A stretch of 46,958 nucleotides of DNA, taken from NCBI GenBank assembly GCA_903970385.1, contig CAJCIN010000245.1, positions 1-46,958 of the forward strand, given 5' to 3'. The stretch is from Rhodospirillales bacterium. GTDB taxonomy: Bacteria > Vulcanimicrobiota > Vulcanimicrobiia > Vulcanimicrobiales > Vulcanimicrobiaceae. Positions within the stretch are counted from its first letter, which is position 1. Every line of letters starts with the position of its first letter. Position numbers and translations under genes: made by a program. Below are positions 24,075 to 33,002 of this stretch, piece by piece. The notes below the pieces were generated by a model that ran no database searches, was not told the origin of the DNA, and was given only the letters and a program-made list of their open reading frames with translations.

Positions 24075-26921
24075 GTGAAACGGGTGCTCGACGCGCAAGA
24101 TCCGGCGAAAACGTACGCGGCCGTTCTCGATGCGCTGCCGGCCGTCGCTTGGCTCGCCGCACCCGACGGCCGGGTGACGTACGTGTCGGCGGAGTGGGAG
24201 CGCTTTACGGGCGCGGACGCGCGGTCGATCCGTGAGGACGGCTACGCGCAATTCATCCATCCGGACGATCTCGCACTCGTCGTGGAGACGTGGGACGCGG
24301 CGCGGGCCGCCGGCACGCCGTACAGCGATCAATTCCGCTTTCGCTTCGGCGACTCGGCGTATCGCTGGGTGCTCAGTCAAGCGAACCCGATGGTGGAAGA
24401 CGGCGCGATCGTCGGCTGGTTCGGCACCGTCTCGGACGTTCACGATCTCCACCTGACCCAAGAGCGGCTGAAGCGAGCGCTCGCGGATGCGGCGACCGAT
24501 GCCGAGGTTTCGGCCGCACGCGCGCGCTTCGTCGAACGGCTCATGGACGCGTCCGACGATTGCATCAAGGTCCTCGATCTCGACGCGCATCTCGTGTCGA
24601 TGAGCGCGAACGGCCAGCGCGCGCTCGCAATCATGGACTTTCTCTCCGTCGCGGGCGCGGATTGGCTCACGTTCTGGAACGGCGACGATCGCGTCGCGGC
24701 GACGGAAGCCGTCGCCGCCGCGCGCGCGGGCGGCCGCGGACGTTTCACCGGACTCTTCGCCGTCGAAGGCCGCGAGAAGTGGTGGGACGTGACGGTAACG
24801 CCGATCGTCGCGGAAGACGGGAAGCCGGAACAGTTGCTGGCCGTCTCGCGCGACGTCACGGACCGCATCCTCGCCACGCGCGCGATCGCGAGCAGCGAGG
24901 AACGCTATCGCCTGATCGGCGAGTCGCTGCCGGGCGTGACGTGGACGGCGACGCCGGACGGCATGCTCGACCACATCGTCGGATCCGAGAGTTCGAATCG
25001 CCTGCCCGTCGACGAGCGTCTCGGAGATGCGTGGCTGCGCACCGTTCATCCGCACGACCTCGAGATGGTCCGCTCGCGTTGGAACGCGTCGCTCGCGAGC
25101 GGCGAACCGTACGAAGTCATCTTTCGCGTCCGCACGATCGGCGGGACGTTCCGCTGGCAACTCGCGCGCGCGCTCGCACAGCGAGCGCAGGACGGAACGA
25201 TCGTGCGTTGGATCGGCGTGAACGTCGACGTCGACGATCAACGCCGGGCCGACGAGGCGCGCGAGCAATTCGTGCGGCTCGCCGAAATGAGCGAAGATTT
25301 CATCGGCATCGCCGATGCGTCCGGCAACGCGACGTACGTCAACGCGGCGGGACGCAGCATGCTCGGCGCATCCGAACCGAACGACGGCGCGCGCATCAAT
25401 CTCGTCGATCATCTAACGCCCGAAACGCGTGCCGACACGATCGCGTCGATTCAGGCGGGACTCGCCCGCGACGGCCGCTGGGCGGGCGAAGTCCGCGCTC
25501 GGCACGCCTCGGGCGAACGCATTCCGATCTGGTACAGCACGTTCGCGCTCTTCGACGACGCCGGCGACGAAACGGGCGTCGCTTCGGTCGCGCGCGATCT
25601 ACGCGGACGCTATCGCATCGAAGCGGGTCTGCGCGCGCTCGCCGAGGCGGGCGCCGCCATGTACGGGTCGCTCGATTTCGACGGCACGATGCGCAACGTC
25701 GCCGATGCGGTCGCGCGGAGCTTCGCATCGTACGCGCTCGTCGATGCGCTCGGCGACGACGGGACGATCCGCAGCGTCGCGTCGTCGCACGGCGACCCGC
25801 GCATCGTCGAGATCCTCGGCCGCATCGCCGTCGCACGCAACGTCATGCCGGATCATCCGGTCGCGCTCGCGCTGAAAACCGGCCGATCGACGCTCGTACC
25901 CGAAGTGCCCGCGAACTGGATGGACTTGAACGGTGCGCGCGCGGCCGTCGGCGACGACGTACTCGCGCTCGACATCCACTCCTACATCGTCGTACCGATC
26001 CGCTCGTCGCAGGACGGGCGCATCTTCGGTGCGCTCAGTTGCGCGATGAACGGCGACGATCCGCGCGGACGTTACTCAGCGGACGACCTGCGGTTCGCGG
26101 AAGAGATCGCGGTGCGCGCGGCACTCGCGTTCGATCACGCGCGCGCTTACGAACGCGAGCGTCGCATCGCCGTCACGCTGCAGGAAGCATCGCTCCCGGC
26201 CCGCTTGCCCACGCTCGACCATCTCTACCTCTCCGCCGACTATCGGCCGGGAAACAGCGAGGCGACGATCGGCGGCGACTGGTACGACGCATTCGCGCTC
26301 GAAGACGGTCGCGTGGTCATCACGATCGGCGACGTGCTCGGCAACGGGCTCGGCGCCGCCGTCACGATGGGCAAGGTCCGGCAAGCGATGCAGTCGGTCG
26401 GCCTCGTGCTTCCCGATCCGAACACGATGCTCGCGGCGGCCGATCGCACCGTACGCGCGCACTCGGACGAGATGTACGCGACGGCCCTCGCCGGCATTTT
26501 CGATCCGGCGCGCCACGAGTTTACCTTCGCCTCCGCCGGCCACCCCGGCCCCGCGCTGCGACTCCCGGACGGATCGATCGAAGAGTTCACGGCCCCCGGC
26601 ATCATGCTCGGACTACGAAGCGTGCAGCCGACGCGAACGGTCACGATCGCCGCACCGCCCGGCTCCTCGCTCGTCTTCTTCACCGACGGCCTCGTCGAAG
26701 CCACGCGAGACATCGACGCGGGCCATGCGCGCGTACACGCGGCGATGGCGGATCTCGCCGTTGCAGCCGATGCGGAGCCGGCGCGGGCCCTCGTCGAGCA
26801 CGTCCTCGGCGGGAAGCCCGCAACGGACGACATCGCGGTACTGGTTGCCGAAATCGGCCCGAGCGCACGCTTCGACGAGCGCTTGCGCACGGCGGCCCAG
26901 CTCGAACGGGATCGCGCCTGA
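24075..26921 (+). CDS. Multi-PAS, GAF, PP2C-type (SpoIIE/RsbU-like) serine phosphatase
   Basis: 948 residues from a GTG start, cytoplasmic. Four PAS repeats cover about 15-130, 150-275, 280-395 and 400-510 (for example FIHPDDLALVVETWD, VHPHDLEMVRSRWN). A GAF domain lies at ~530-690 (YIVVPIRSSQDGRIFGAL), then a SpoIIE phosphatase at ~720-930: GGDWYDAFAL, TIGDVLGNGLGAA, FTDGLVEATRD and ATDDIAVLVAE, which include the Asp metal ligands. It is expected to dephosphorylate a STAS anti-anti-sigma protein in response to small-molecule, redox or light signals. An RsbW-like partner gene lies 270 bp downstream. Confidence 0.92.
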   Translation: MKRVLDAQDPAKTYAAVLDALPAVAWLAAPDGRVTYVSAEWERFTGADARSIREDGYAQFIHPDDLALVVETWDAARAAGTPYSDQFRFRFGDSAYRWVLSQANPMVEDGAIVGWFGTVSDVHDLHLTQERLKRALADAATDAEVSAARARFVERLMDASDDCIKVLDLDAHLVSMSANGQRALAIMDFLSVAGADWLTFWNGDDRVAATEAVAAARAGGRGRFTGLFAVEGREKWWDVTVTPIVAEDGKPEQLLAVSRDVTDRILATRAIASSEERYRLIGESLPGVTWTATPDGMLDHIVGSESSNRLPVDERLGDAWLRTVHPHDLEMVRSRWNASLASGEPYEVIFRVRTIGGTFRWQLARALAQRAQDGTIVRWIGVNVDVDDQRRADEAREQFVRLAEMSEDFIGIADASGNATYVNAAGRSMLGASEPNDGARINLVDHLTPETRADTIASIQAGLARDGRWAGEVRARHASGERIPIWYSTFALFDDAGDETGVASVARDLRGRYRIEAGLRALAEAGAAMYGSLDFDGTMRNVADAVARSFASYALVDALGDDGTIRSVASSHGDPRIVEILGRIAVARNVMPDHPVALALKTGRSTLVPEVPANWMDLNGARAAVGDDVLALDIHSYIVVPIRSSQDGRIFGALSCAMNGDDPRGRYSADDLRFAEEIAVRAALAFDHARAYERERRIAVTLQEASLPARLPTLDHLYLSADYRPGNSEATIGGDWYDAFALEDGRVVITIGDVLGNGLGAAVTMGKVRQAMQSVGLVLPDPNTMLAAADRTVRAHSDEMYATALAGIFDPARHEFTFASAGHPGPALRLPDGSIEEFTAPGIMLGLRSVQPTRTVTIAAPPGSSLVFFTDGLVEATRDIDAGHARVHAAMADLAVAADAEPARALVEHVLGGKPATDDIAVLVAEIGPSARFDERLRTAAQLERDRA

Positions 26922-26929
26922 CGGGAATC

Positions 26930-26957
26930 GCGCGACCGCCCGCCGCACGGTTCGCGC
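26930..26957 (+). terminator. Hairpin between the phosphatase gene and the next small gene
   Basis: GCGCGACCG (26930-26938) pairs with CGGTTCGCGC (26948-26957) with one bulged T and a 9-base loop. It ends at the base before the ATG of the following small gene, so besides possible termination it could mask that gene's translation start. Confidence 0.4.
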
Positions 26958-27146
26958 ATGGCCGCAAAACGTAAGATCCACCCGCCGAAGCCGCGGCTCG
27001 ACCTGCCCTGGTCCGAGCTCACGAAGGCGCAGCAGAACAAACTCTACACGAAAGCGCTGCACGCCTACACGATCGGCGAGGGTCCGAACCCGAGCACGAG
27101 CGGCGAATTCTCCCGCAAGCAGGCTGCGGCCGAAACGAAGGCCTAG
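26958..27146 (+). CDS. Small basic protein, unknown
   Basis: 62 residues starting MAAKRKIHPPKPRLDLPW and continuing with a helix, SELTKAQQNKLYTKALHAY, then IGEGPNPSTSGEFSRKQAA. The balanced composition, unlike arginine-rich shadow frames, argues that it is real. No family was recognised; the size and charge would fit a nucleoid- or ribosome-associated peptide, but that is speculation. No clear ribosome site exists, and a hairpin ends right before the ATG. A strong hairpin follows the stop. Confidence 0.6.
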   Translation: MAAKRKIHPPKPRLDLPWSELTKAQQNKLYTKALHAYTIGEGPNPSTSGEFSRKQAAAETKA

Positions 27147-27174
27147 CCCGCTCACGATTCCGTTCGAGCGGGCC
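27147..27174 (+). terminator. Strong hairpin after the small basic gene
   Basis: GCCCGCTC (27147-27154) and GAGCGGGC (27167-27174) give a perfect 8-bp stem with a 12-base loop, starting immediately after the TAG. No T-run follows, but this is the best stem among the 3' ends here. It separates the small gene from the RsbW-like gene. Confidence 0.55.
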
Positions 27175-27191
27175 GAACAATAGTGTAAGCC

Positions 27192-27653
27192 ATGTCTTCA
27201 CGATCGCACGATGTCTCGCGCGCCGAGGGGCTCGCGACACAGTCCAAACGCTGGACGTTCTCTTCAGACGATGCGGTCTCGGCGCAAGGCATGCAGCGCG
27301 GCGTCGCCGAGTGCCTCGAGCATCTCGGCGCCACGCCGGAAGACACGATGACGGCGCAAGTCATCCTGAGCGAGCTGATCGGGAACATCGTGCGCCACGC
27401 CCCCGGCTCCGTCGTCGTGATCCTCGAGGCGACCGACAACCGGCCGGTCGTGCACGTCCTCGACCGCGGCCGCGGTTTTCGATTCCGTCCGCAGCTGCCG
27501 GTCGATCCGTTCGCGGAGTCGGGTCGCGGCTTGTTCCTCGTCGACTCGCTCGCGAGCGAGTTCACGGTCTCGCGACGCAAGGGCGGCGGCACGCATGCCG
27601 TCGCCGTCTTGCATCCGATCGGAACCGCCCGCATAGAGACGATCGCTTCCTAA
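27192..27653 (+). CDS. RsbW-like ATP-binding protein (second copy)
   Basis: 153 residues: a single HATPase_c_2 domain. The N-box is SELIGNIVRHA (Asn65), the G1 box DRGRG (91-95) and the G2 box GRGLFLVDSLA (111-121); the last strand contains GGGTHAVAVL. As an anti-sigma/serine kinase it would be the natural partner of the PP2C phosphatase encoded upstream on the same strand, with the STAS protein and sigma factor encoded elsewhere. It differs clearly from the 15345-15773 homologue, so it is not a recent duplicate. ATG 27192 is the only good start. Confidence 0.87.
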   Translation: MSSRSHDVSRAEGLATQSKRWTFSSDDAVSAQGMQRGVAECLEHLGATPEDTMTAQVILSELIGNIVRHAPGSVVVILEATDNRPVVHVLDRGRGFRFRPQLPVDPFAESGRGLFLVDSLASEFTVSRRKGGGTHAVAVLHPIGTARIETIAS

Positions 27654-27655
27654 CG

Positions 27656-27668
27656 GCGCCTCCGGCGC
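27656..27668. terminator. Small hairpin between convergent genes
   Basis: GCGCC-TCC-GGCGC lies in the 20-bp gap between the RsbW-like gene and the phosphoesterase gene, which converge. The stem is 5 bp with no T-run, so the evidence is weak. Confidence 0.3.
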
Positions 27669-27673
27669 GGGCT

Positions 27674-29653
27674 TCAGTCGCTGCGTCTCGCGGCTGAAGT
27701 CACCACCGTCGGATCCGTGCTCGGGCGAGGATTGAAATCGCTCGGGATCGGATTGTGCGCGCTGCGCCGTGCGTCGTCCGGAATGATGCCGAGCGCGTCG
27801 CAACCCTTGTTGTCGAGCGGCGGAATCGTCTGCACGATTTTGTCGGGAATGGAGGCGTACCCCGCCGGCAACGGCGAGACTTCTCCGGAGAGGCGACCCA
27901 CGTCGAACGCCGACATCAGATCGCTGTTGAACGGATTGCCGTCGTCGTCCGGACCGAGATTCGGTTGGCCGAACATTTTCATTCCGGCTTTTCGCGCCTT
28001 GGCTTCGTCCGGAAGATCGGCGAGGAACGGTAAGCCGTACAATTCGTCGATGAAGCGGATCAGCGAGTTGTGATCGCCGCTCTCGTGCGACACCGCGTGC
28101 GCGTTCGCATACGGCGAGATGACGATGAGCGGGATCCGCGGGCCGTGCACGAGCGGCAGACCCGCCGGCGAGTATTCCTGGATGAGCGGCGGCACGTGAT
28201 CGTAATCGCCTTCCGATTCGTCGTACGTGATGAAGATCGCGCTGTTCTTCCAATACGGGCTCTTCACGATCGTGTTGACTTCGCGAGCGACCAGCGCCTC
28301 ACTGATGTGTGCGTCGGAGTAGCCCGGATGGTCGTCTTCGCCGACGAAGTTCGCCTGTACCGCGGGATCGGGATCGGCCGGTTTGAGACCCGCGATGTTC
28401 TGGTATCCGCCGCGGATGTAGAACACGCCGCCGCGCGGAGGAAGCACGTCGTGCTGCATCAACAGGAAAAAGTCGTTGAGCCCGAAGAGGTGCGTCTGTT
28501 CGAGCCGGTTGTCGGACACGTAGCCGAAATACTGCGGGCCGTTGTGATGCCCGATATAACTCGAGTGGAGCTTCGCGCCGGGAGCGTCGGTCGGTTCGCG
28601 ATCGTAGCCCTCCTGGAACCAGCCCCACGGCACCGCCTTGGATTTCATCGCCGCGATCGCCGGAATGTCGTTCCGCACGTCGCCGAGATCGGACGCCGAC
28701 ATCTTGTCGAATCCGGTCACCTTACGGATATCTTCTCCGTTGAACGTGAGCGGCAAGCTCGCGTAGGTTTGGTTGAGCTGATACGACGCGGGGTTATCGC
28801 CCGGATTGATCGGCGACCTGTTCGTCCTGCCCGGATCGGCGGCGGAGCCCCAGAACGGATCGTTGTCGCTCACGACGGGCTCGCCCTGACCGAGCGCGGC
28901 GAGAATCGGATTGCTCGTCGATTGGTTCGGATGCTCGACCCACTGCGTCTCACCCGTTTGACCCGCGATCATGTCGATCGCGTTCGGCGTCGACGGACCG
29001 ATCGTATGCTGGAAATAGTTGTCGAACAACGTGAAGCGGCTCGCGTAATTCCAGAGGTACGGGATCGTATCGCAGTCCTCGTACGCCATCGTGAGCTCGC
29101 CGTACTGCTTCGCCTTCAGCGTCGGGTTGCTGCCGGCGACCGTGTACTTCATCTCCTCGATCGATGCGAAATCGTCCATGTGCGGGTATCCGCCGCGCAC
29201 GTCCATCTTCGCACCCATGCGCGCGAAGCTATGATCGACGTCGTCGGTATCCGCCGCGTACTCCTTCGGTCCGATGCGGAACGGCGCGATCGTCTGCGCC
29301 TTGCCGTCGGTGCCGAGAATCTGCTGGTAGTAACCCGGCGTCTGCGACGGCGCTTGCGAGAACAGATTGCGGGCGCCCGGAAACGATCCGAAGTACGAAT
29401 CGAACGAACGGTTCTCTTGGAAGATGACGAAGACGTATTTGACGCGCTTCCGGAGCAATGCGAGCGCGCGATCGCGCGGCAGGCGGTTCACGTTCGCGGG
29501 ATTCGAGACGAACGGCGCGATCGACGCGTCGGCCGCCGGTTGCACGGTAACGAGCGGCGTCCCGGCGGCGACGGCCGGGGTGACGACGCTCGAAGCGAGT
29601 CCGGCGACGAGTGCGAGCGTGCACGTTCCTCGAAGCGATGACACGATGTTCAT
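27674..29653 (-). CDS. Secreted phosphoesterase (phospholipase C / AcpA-like acid phosphatase family)
   Basis: 659 residues with a signal peptide (LRGTCTLALVAGLASSVVTPAVA). The family opening is FVIFQENRSFDSYFGSFPG (~residue 76), where Glu and Asn act in metal binding. Later blocks are IFITYDESEGDYDHVPP and GPRIPLIVISPYANAHAVSHE, then DHNSLIRFIDELYGL, as in phospholipase C and acid phosphatase AcpA. It likely hydrolyses phosphate esters outside the membrane, possibly for phosphate supply. GAGG lies 5 bases before the chosen ATG. It is divergent from a binding-protein gene across a 212-bp region holding a 10-bp inverted repeat. Confidence 0.88.
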   Translation of the reverse strand: MNIVSSLRGTCTLALVAGLASSVVTPAVAAGTPLVTVQPAADASIAPFVSNPANVNRLPRDRALALLRKRVKYVFVIFQENRSFDSYFGSFPGARNLFSQAPSQTPGYYQQILGTDGKAQTIAPFRIGPKEYAADTDDVDHSFARMGAKMDVRGGYPHMDDFASIEEMKYTVAGSNPTLKAKQYGELTMAYEDCDTIPYLWNYASRFTLFDNYFQHTIGPSTPNAIDMIAGQTGETQWVEHPNQSTSNPILAALGQGEPVVSDNDPFWGSAADPGRTNRSPINPGDNPASYQLNQTYASLPLTFNGEDIRKVTGFDKMSASDLGDVRNDIPAIAAMKSKAVPWGWFQEGYDREPTDAPGAKLHSSYIGHHNGPQYFGYVSDNRLEQTHLFGLNDFFLLMQHDVLPPRGGVFYIRGGYQNIAGLKPADPDPAVQANFVGEDDHPGYSDAHISEALVAREVNTIVKSPYWKNSAIFITYDESEGDYDHVPPLIQEYSPAGLPLVHGPRIPLIVISPYANAHAVSHESGDHNSLIRFIDELYGLPFLADLPDEAKARKAGMKMFGQPNLGPDDDGNPFNSDLMSAFDVGRLSGEVSPLPAGYASIPDKIVQTIPPLDNKGCDALGIIPDDARRSAHNPIPSDFNPRPSTDPTVVTSAARRSD

Positions 29654-29789
29654 GAAATCCTCGAAGCATGATGAGGGCTCACGCATCTGGGCGTGAGATG
29701 GACGCGCGCTTCTTTCCGCCGCACGTCTTTCCCGGCGCACTCCCAGCTTCGCAATCGAAATTTAGGAATGTAATAATCTTGCCTTCACG

Positions 29790-29844
29790 CTCGTTAACGT
29801 CGCCGCACGACGGACGTTCGGCGCCTTAAAGCGGCGTTAACGAG
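29790..29844. promoter_or_regulatory. Paired operator-like sites between divergent genes
   Basis: CTCGTTAACG at 29790-29799 and its exact complement CGTTAACGAG at 29835-29844 are 45 bases apart; each holds the palindrome GTTAAC. The surrounding DNA (29759-29785, TTTAGGAATGTAATAATCTT) is the most AT-rich stretch noticed in the window and probably contains the promoter or promoters. Two-site spacing of ~4 helical turns suits a looping or bidirectional regulator. Confidence 0.5.
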
Positions 29845-29865
29845 ACTGTGGTACCAAAGGTCGGA

Positions 29866-30885
29866 ATGAATCGAACGAGACGCGCCGCACGATGCGGCTT
29901 TTTCTTCGCGTTTGCATTCGCACTCGCGGCGCGTCAGGCGAACGGTGCGGAAGCGGACGTGCTGGCGCGCGTCCGCGCGCAAGGCGTCGTGCGTTGCGCG
30001 ACGATCGTGCGCCCGGGCGTCGCGGTACCGACCGTCGACGGAGCGCATTGGTACGGCATCGCTCCGGACGTGTGTCGCGCCGTCGCGGCTGCGGTACTCG
30101 GCGATCCGACGCGCGTGAAGTTGCGGCCGTATCTCGAGAACGAAGCTGGCGCCGTCGGCGCGGCCGCGGACGACGACATCGTCTTCCTGAGCGGCAACGA
30201 ATCGATCGCCACGCTCGCGCGCGATCGCGCCACGTTGCAACTCGGACCCGCCGTGATGCACGACGCGCTCGCGTTACTCGTTCCCGCATCGTCCGCGGCG
30301 GCGCGCATCGCGGATCTCGCGGGGAAGAAAGTGTGCGTCGAACCCGGCACGCCCGCAGATCGCGCGCTCGTGCGCGCGTTCGCACGCCGCGGAATCGCAC
30401 TGCGGGAGCATCCGTTTCAGGAGTCCGACGAGATGCGCCAAGCGTACGGGACCGGAAACTGCGACGCGCTCGCCGGCCCGCTCACGACGCTCGCGAACGT
30501 CCGAAGCGATCCGAGCGAAGGTCGTCCCGCCGACCGCATCCTCACGGAGCTTCTCGCCGACGATCCGATCTTCGCGGCGACCGGCGGCGACGCGCGGTGG
30601 TCGCGCATCGTCTGGTGGGCGTTCAGCGTGCTCGTCGATGCCGAAGAGGCCGGCGTCACGGGCGGCGATGCGGCACGCGCCGCGGCGATCCCGGGCGTAC
30701 CGCCGCTCGCCGGGCGGCAACTCGGGCTCGCGCCGGGCTGGGCGCGCGACGCGCTCGCGGCCGGCGGCAACTACGGCGAGCTCTTCGAACGCGACCTCGG
30801 CGCGGCGTCGCGCTTGAAGTTGACGCGCGGCGACAACGCGCTCTGGTCGAGCGGCGGTTCGATCTTCGGCTTGCACGTCGAATAG
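29866..30885 (+). CDS. Amino-acid ABC transporter-type periplasmic binding protein (AapJ-like), orphan
   Basis: 339 residues with a signal peptide (RCGFFFAFAFALAARQANGA). The start of the mature protein, VRAQGVVRCATIVRPGV, followed by WYGIAPDVCRAVAAAVLGDP, and the later RIVWWAFSVLVDAEEAGVT follow the general L-amino-acid binding protein AapJ/BztA pattern. The usual RNTTWTLTRD stretch is degenerate (LSGNESIATLARDRA), so ligand specificity may differ. No permease or ATPase gene adjoins it, so it is either an orphan receptor or a signalling input. ATG 29866 was preferred to GTG 29848 because AAAGG lies just upstream. Confidence 0.75.
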   Translation: MNRTRRAARCGFFFAFAFALAARQANGAEADVLARVRAQGVVRCATIVRPGVAVPTVDGAHWYGIAPDVCRAVAAAVLGDPTRVKLRPYLENEAGAVGAAADDDIVFLSGNESIATLARDRATLQLGPAVMHDALALLVPASSAAARIADLAGKKVCVEPGTPADRALVRAFARRGIALREHPFQESDEMRQAYGTGNCDALAGPLTTLANVRSDPSEGRPADRILTELLADDPIFAATGGDARWSRIVWWAFSVLVDAEEAGVTGGDAARAAAIPGVPPLAGRQLGLAPGWARDALAAGGNYGELFERDLGAASRLKLTRGDNALWSSGGSIFGLHVE

Positions 30886-30925
30886 GCGCGGAGGGCGCCG
30901 CGACGGCGCTGCGAAGACCGTTCGC

Positions 30926-32017
30926 GTGACGGCCGAACGCGTACGCTACGATCCCGCGGAACTACACGCGTTCGTCGCGCGCGCGCTCATCGCGGTCGAC
31001 GTCGACGCGACGAATGCGAATCTCGTCGCGACCGTGCTCGGCGCATCCGATCTGCGCGGCATCGAGTCGCACGGCGTCGCGCGCCTCGAGACGTTCTACG
31101 TCGACCGGATCCGTGACGGTTTCGTCGATCCGCGCGCGCGCGAGAAAACCGTGCGCGAGACGGCCACGTCGCTCGCCGTCGATGCGTGCAACGCGCTCGG
31201 CCACCCGGTCGGCCACCGGACGATGCTGCGAACGATCGAGAAGGCGGCGGAGAGCGGTTGCGCGGTCGCGACGGTCGCGCACTCGAATCACTACGGCATC
31301 GCCGGCTACTACGCGATGCTCGCGCTCGAGCGCGACATGATCGGCATCTCGTCGACGAACGCGGGCCGCCTCGCGGCGCCGACCGGCGGCCGCGATCTGA
31401 TGCTCGGCACGAATCCGTTCGCATATGCGATCCCGGCGGAGGCGGGCGACGCGTTCGTCCTCGACATGGCGACGACGACCGTCGCGCTCGGAAAACTCGA
31501 GATCGCGCGTCGCCTCGGCAAGCCGCTCGAGCCGGGCTGGGCGATCGATGCGAACGGTGCGATGACGCTCGATCCGGCGGCGGGCATGCTCGGCGCGTTG
31601 CTGCCGCTCGGCGGCTACGGAACGGAAAACGGCGGCCACAAAGGCTTCGGCCTCGGCTTGCTCGCCGACATGTTGTGCGCGGTGCTCGGCGGCGGCGTGA
31701 TGGTGCCGGACATGCCGCCCTCGACGCACGTCCTCGACCCCGCGATCACGAGCCACTTCTTCGCGGCGATCCGCATCGACGCGTTCCGCGACGTCGCCGC
31801 GTTCAAAGCGGACCTCTCGCGACTCCTCGGCGAGATGCGCGCGAGCGCGCCGTCGCCCGGCAACGCGCGCGTCTACGTCGCGGGGGATCTCGAGGCGGAG
31901 CGCGAGCGGGAGCACCGCCGCGGCGGCGTCGGGCTCGATCCCGTCGTCGCGGCGAGTCTCGAGCGCGTCGCGGAAAAGACGAACGTGCGGCCGCCGCGGC
32001 CGATCGCCGCGTCATGA
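30926..32017 (+). CDS. Ldh_2 family NAD(P)-dependent malate/L-lactate/ureidoglycolate-type dehydrogenase
   Basis: 363 residues from a GTG start. Family blocks are ASDLRGIESHGVARLETF (~40-57), VATVAHSNHYGIAGYYA (~113-129, containing the catalytic-type His), LMLGTNPFAYAIPAE and ENGGHKGFGLGLLADML. Members reduce 2-oxoacids or oxidise 2-hydroxyacids (malate, lactate, sulfolactate, ureidoglycolate); sequence alone does not settle the substrate. The gene overlaps the MmcQ/YjbR gene by ATGA and starts 40 bp after the binding-protein gene, so the three probably form one operon. Confidence 0.88.
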   Translation: MTAERVRYDPAELHAFVARALIAVDVDATNANLVATVLGASDLRGIESHGVARLETFYVDRIRDGFVDPRAREKTVRETATSLAVDACNALGHPVGHRTMLRTIEKAAESGCAVATVAHSNHYGIAGYYAMLALERDMIGISSTNAGRLAAPTGGRDLMLGTNPFAYAIPAEAGDAFVLDMATTTVALGKLEIARRLGKPLEPGWAIDANGAMTLDPAAGMLGALLPLGGYGTENGGHKGFGLGLLADMLCAVLGGGVMVPDMPPSTHVLDPAITSHFFAAIRIDAFRDVAAFKADLSRLLGEMRASAPSPGNARVYVAGDLEAEREREHRRGGVGLDPVVAASLERVAEKTNVRPPRPIAAS

Positions 32018-32379
32018 CGGCCGCAGCGAAACGCGCGCTCGAACGCGTGCGCCGGATCGCGCTCGCGTTTCCCGAGGTGACGGAGAGGCCGAGTCACGGC
32101 ATGCCGACGTTCTTCGTTGCGGACAAGAAGACGTTCGCGAACTTCGCCGACCACCACCACGGCGTCGATCAGACCGCGCTCTGGTTCGCGGCGCCGCCCG
32201 GCGCGCAGGAAGCGCTCGTCGCGACGGGCCGGTATTTCCGGCCGCCCTACGTCGGTTTCCGCGGCTGGGTCGGCGTGGCGTTCGACGAGAAAACCGATTG
32301 GGCCGAGCTCGCGGACCTGCTCCGCGACGCGTACGTCCACGTCGCGCCGCGCAAGCTCGCCGCGCTGCTCGAGGGCTAG
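32014..32379 (+). CDS. MmcQ/YjbR family protein
   Basis: 121 residues. It shows the MmcQ/YjbR layout: ALAFPEVTERPSHGMPTFFV, then KKTFANFADHHHG, YFRPPYVGFRGWVGVAF and a C-terminal helix pair ELADLLRDAYVHVAPRKL. The family has a CyaY-like double-wing fold and is thought to bind DNA or act as an adaptor; the function is poorly known. It is coupled to the preceding dehydrogenase gene by an ATGA overlap and ends 13 bp from a convergent gene. Confidence 0.87.
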   Translation: MTAAAKRALERVRRIALAFPEVTERPSHGMPTFFVADKKTFANFADHHHGVDQTALWFAAPPGAQEALVATGRYFRPPYVGFRGWVGVAFDEKTDWAELADLLRDAYVHVAPRKLAALLEG

Positions 32380-32392
32380 GGACGCTCCGGGA

Positions 32393-32986
32393 TCAGGACG
32401 CGGCCGCGAGGGCCGGCGGCGGCCCGTCGTATTTCCGGACGTTGCGGACCGTCAGATAACGACCGGTATCCGTGCTGCGCTTGAGGACGAATTCGCCTTC
32501 GCGCGTCTTGCCGAACCAGCGCGAGCCGGGCTCGTGATAGACGCCGGTTTTCGTGTTCACCCACACGACCGCTCCGTTCGGGTCCACGGCATGATCCGCC
32601 GACAGACCGTGGAGCACGGGCACGGGGAGCGCCCCGAGGCCGTCGGACATCGCCGGCACCGAGAGCGGCATCAGCAGATGCGTCGGGATCTGCGCGCGCC
32701 GGTCGACGATCGCTTCCGCGTCGGCCCGCTTCTTCGCGGACCGGCCGAAGATGACGAAGCCGAGGATCGCCGTCATGAAGACCGCGCGTAAGACGCTTTC
32801 AGAATCGAACTGTGCCATGTCGATCGCCGGCTTCATGCCCGCGAGCTCGAAGGGCGACGCGACGGAACCGCCCTGGGTCGACGCGATCTGCTGCGTGCCG
32901 GCGGCCGCAGGGGCCGGCGTCGTCGCGCCGAGCGACATCGTCAGGACCAGAAAGCCGAAAAGCGCCGAAAACACGAAGCGCGACAT
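32393..32986 (-). CDS. Exported, membrane-anchored protein with a GVYH-type motif
   Basis: 197 residues. A signal peptide (residues 1-22) is followed by a second hydrophobic helix at ~67-82 (AVFMTAILGFVIFG), a basic stretch, and a C-terminal domain with VWVNTKTGVYHEPGSRWFGKT (from ~142). This W-V-N-x-x-(S/T)-G-V-Y-H-x-P-G-S-x-x-(Y/F)-G pattern recurs in many uncharacterised bacterial proteins, where it has been called a 'sunset'-type domain; the name is from memory. The function is unknown. The ATG follows GAGGGAATC, a good ribosome site. A perfect inverted repeat lies just upstream. Confidence 0.75.
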   Translation of the reverse strand: MSRFVFSALFGFLVLTMSLGATTPAPAAAGTQQIASTQGGSVASPFELAGMKPAIDMAQFDSESVLRAVFMTAILGFVIFGRSAKKRADAEAIVDRRAQIPTHLLMPLSVPAMSDGLGALPVPVLHGLSADHAVDPNGAVVWVNTKTGVYHEPGSRWFGKTREGEFVLKRSTDTGRYLTVRNVRKYDGPPPALAAAS

Positions 32987-33002
32987 GATTCCCTCGAGGA
33001 CG

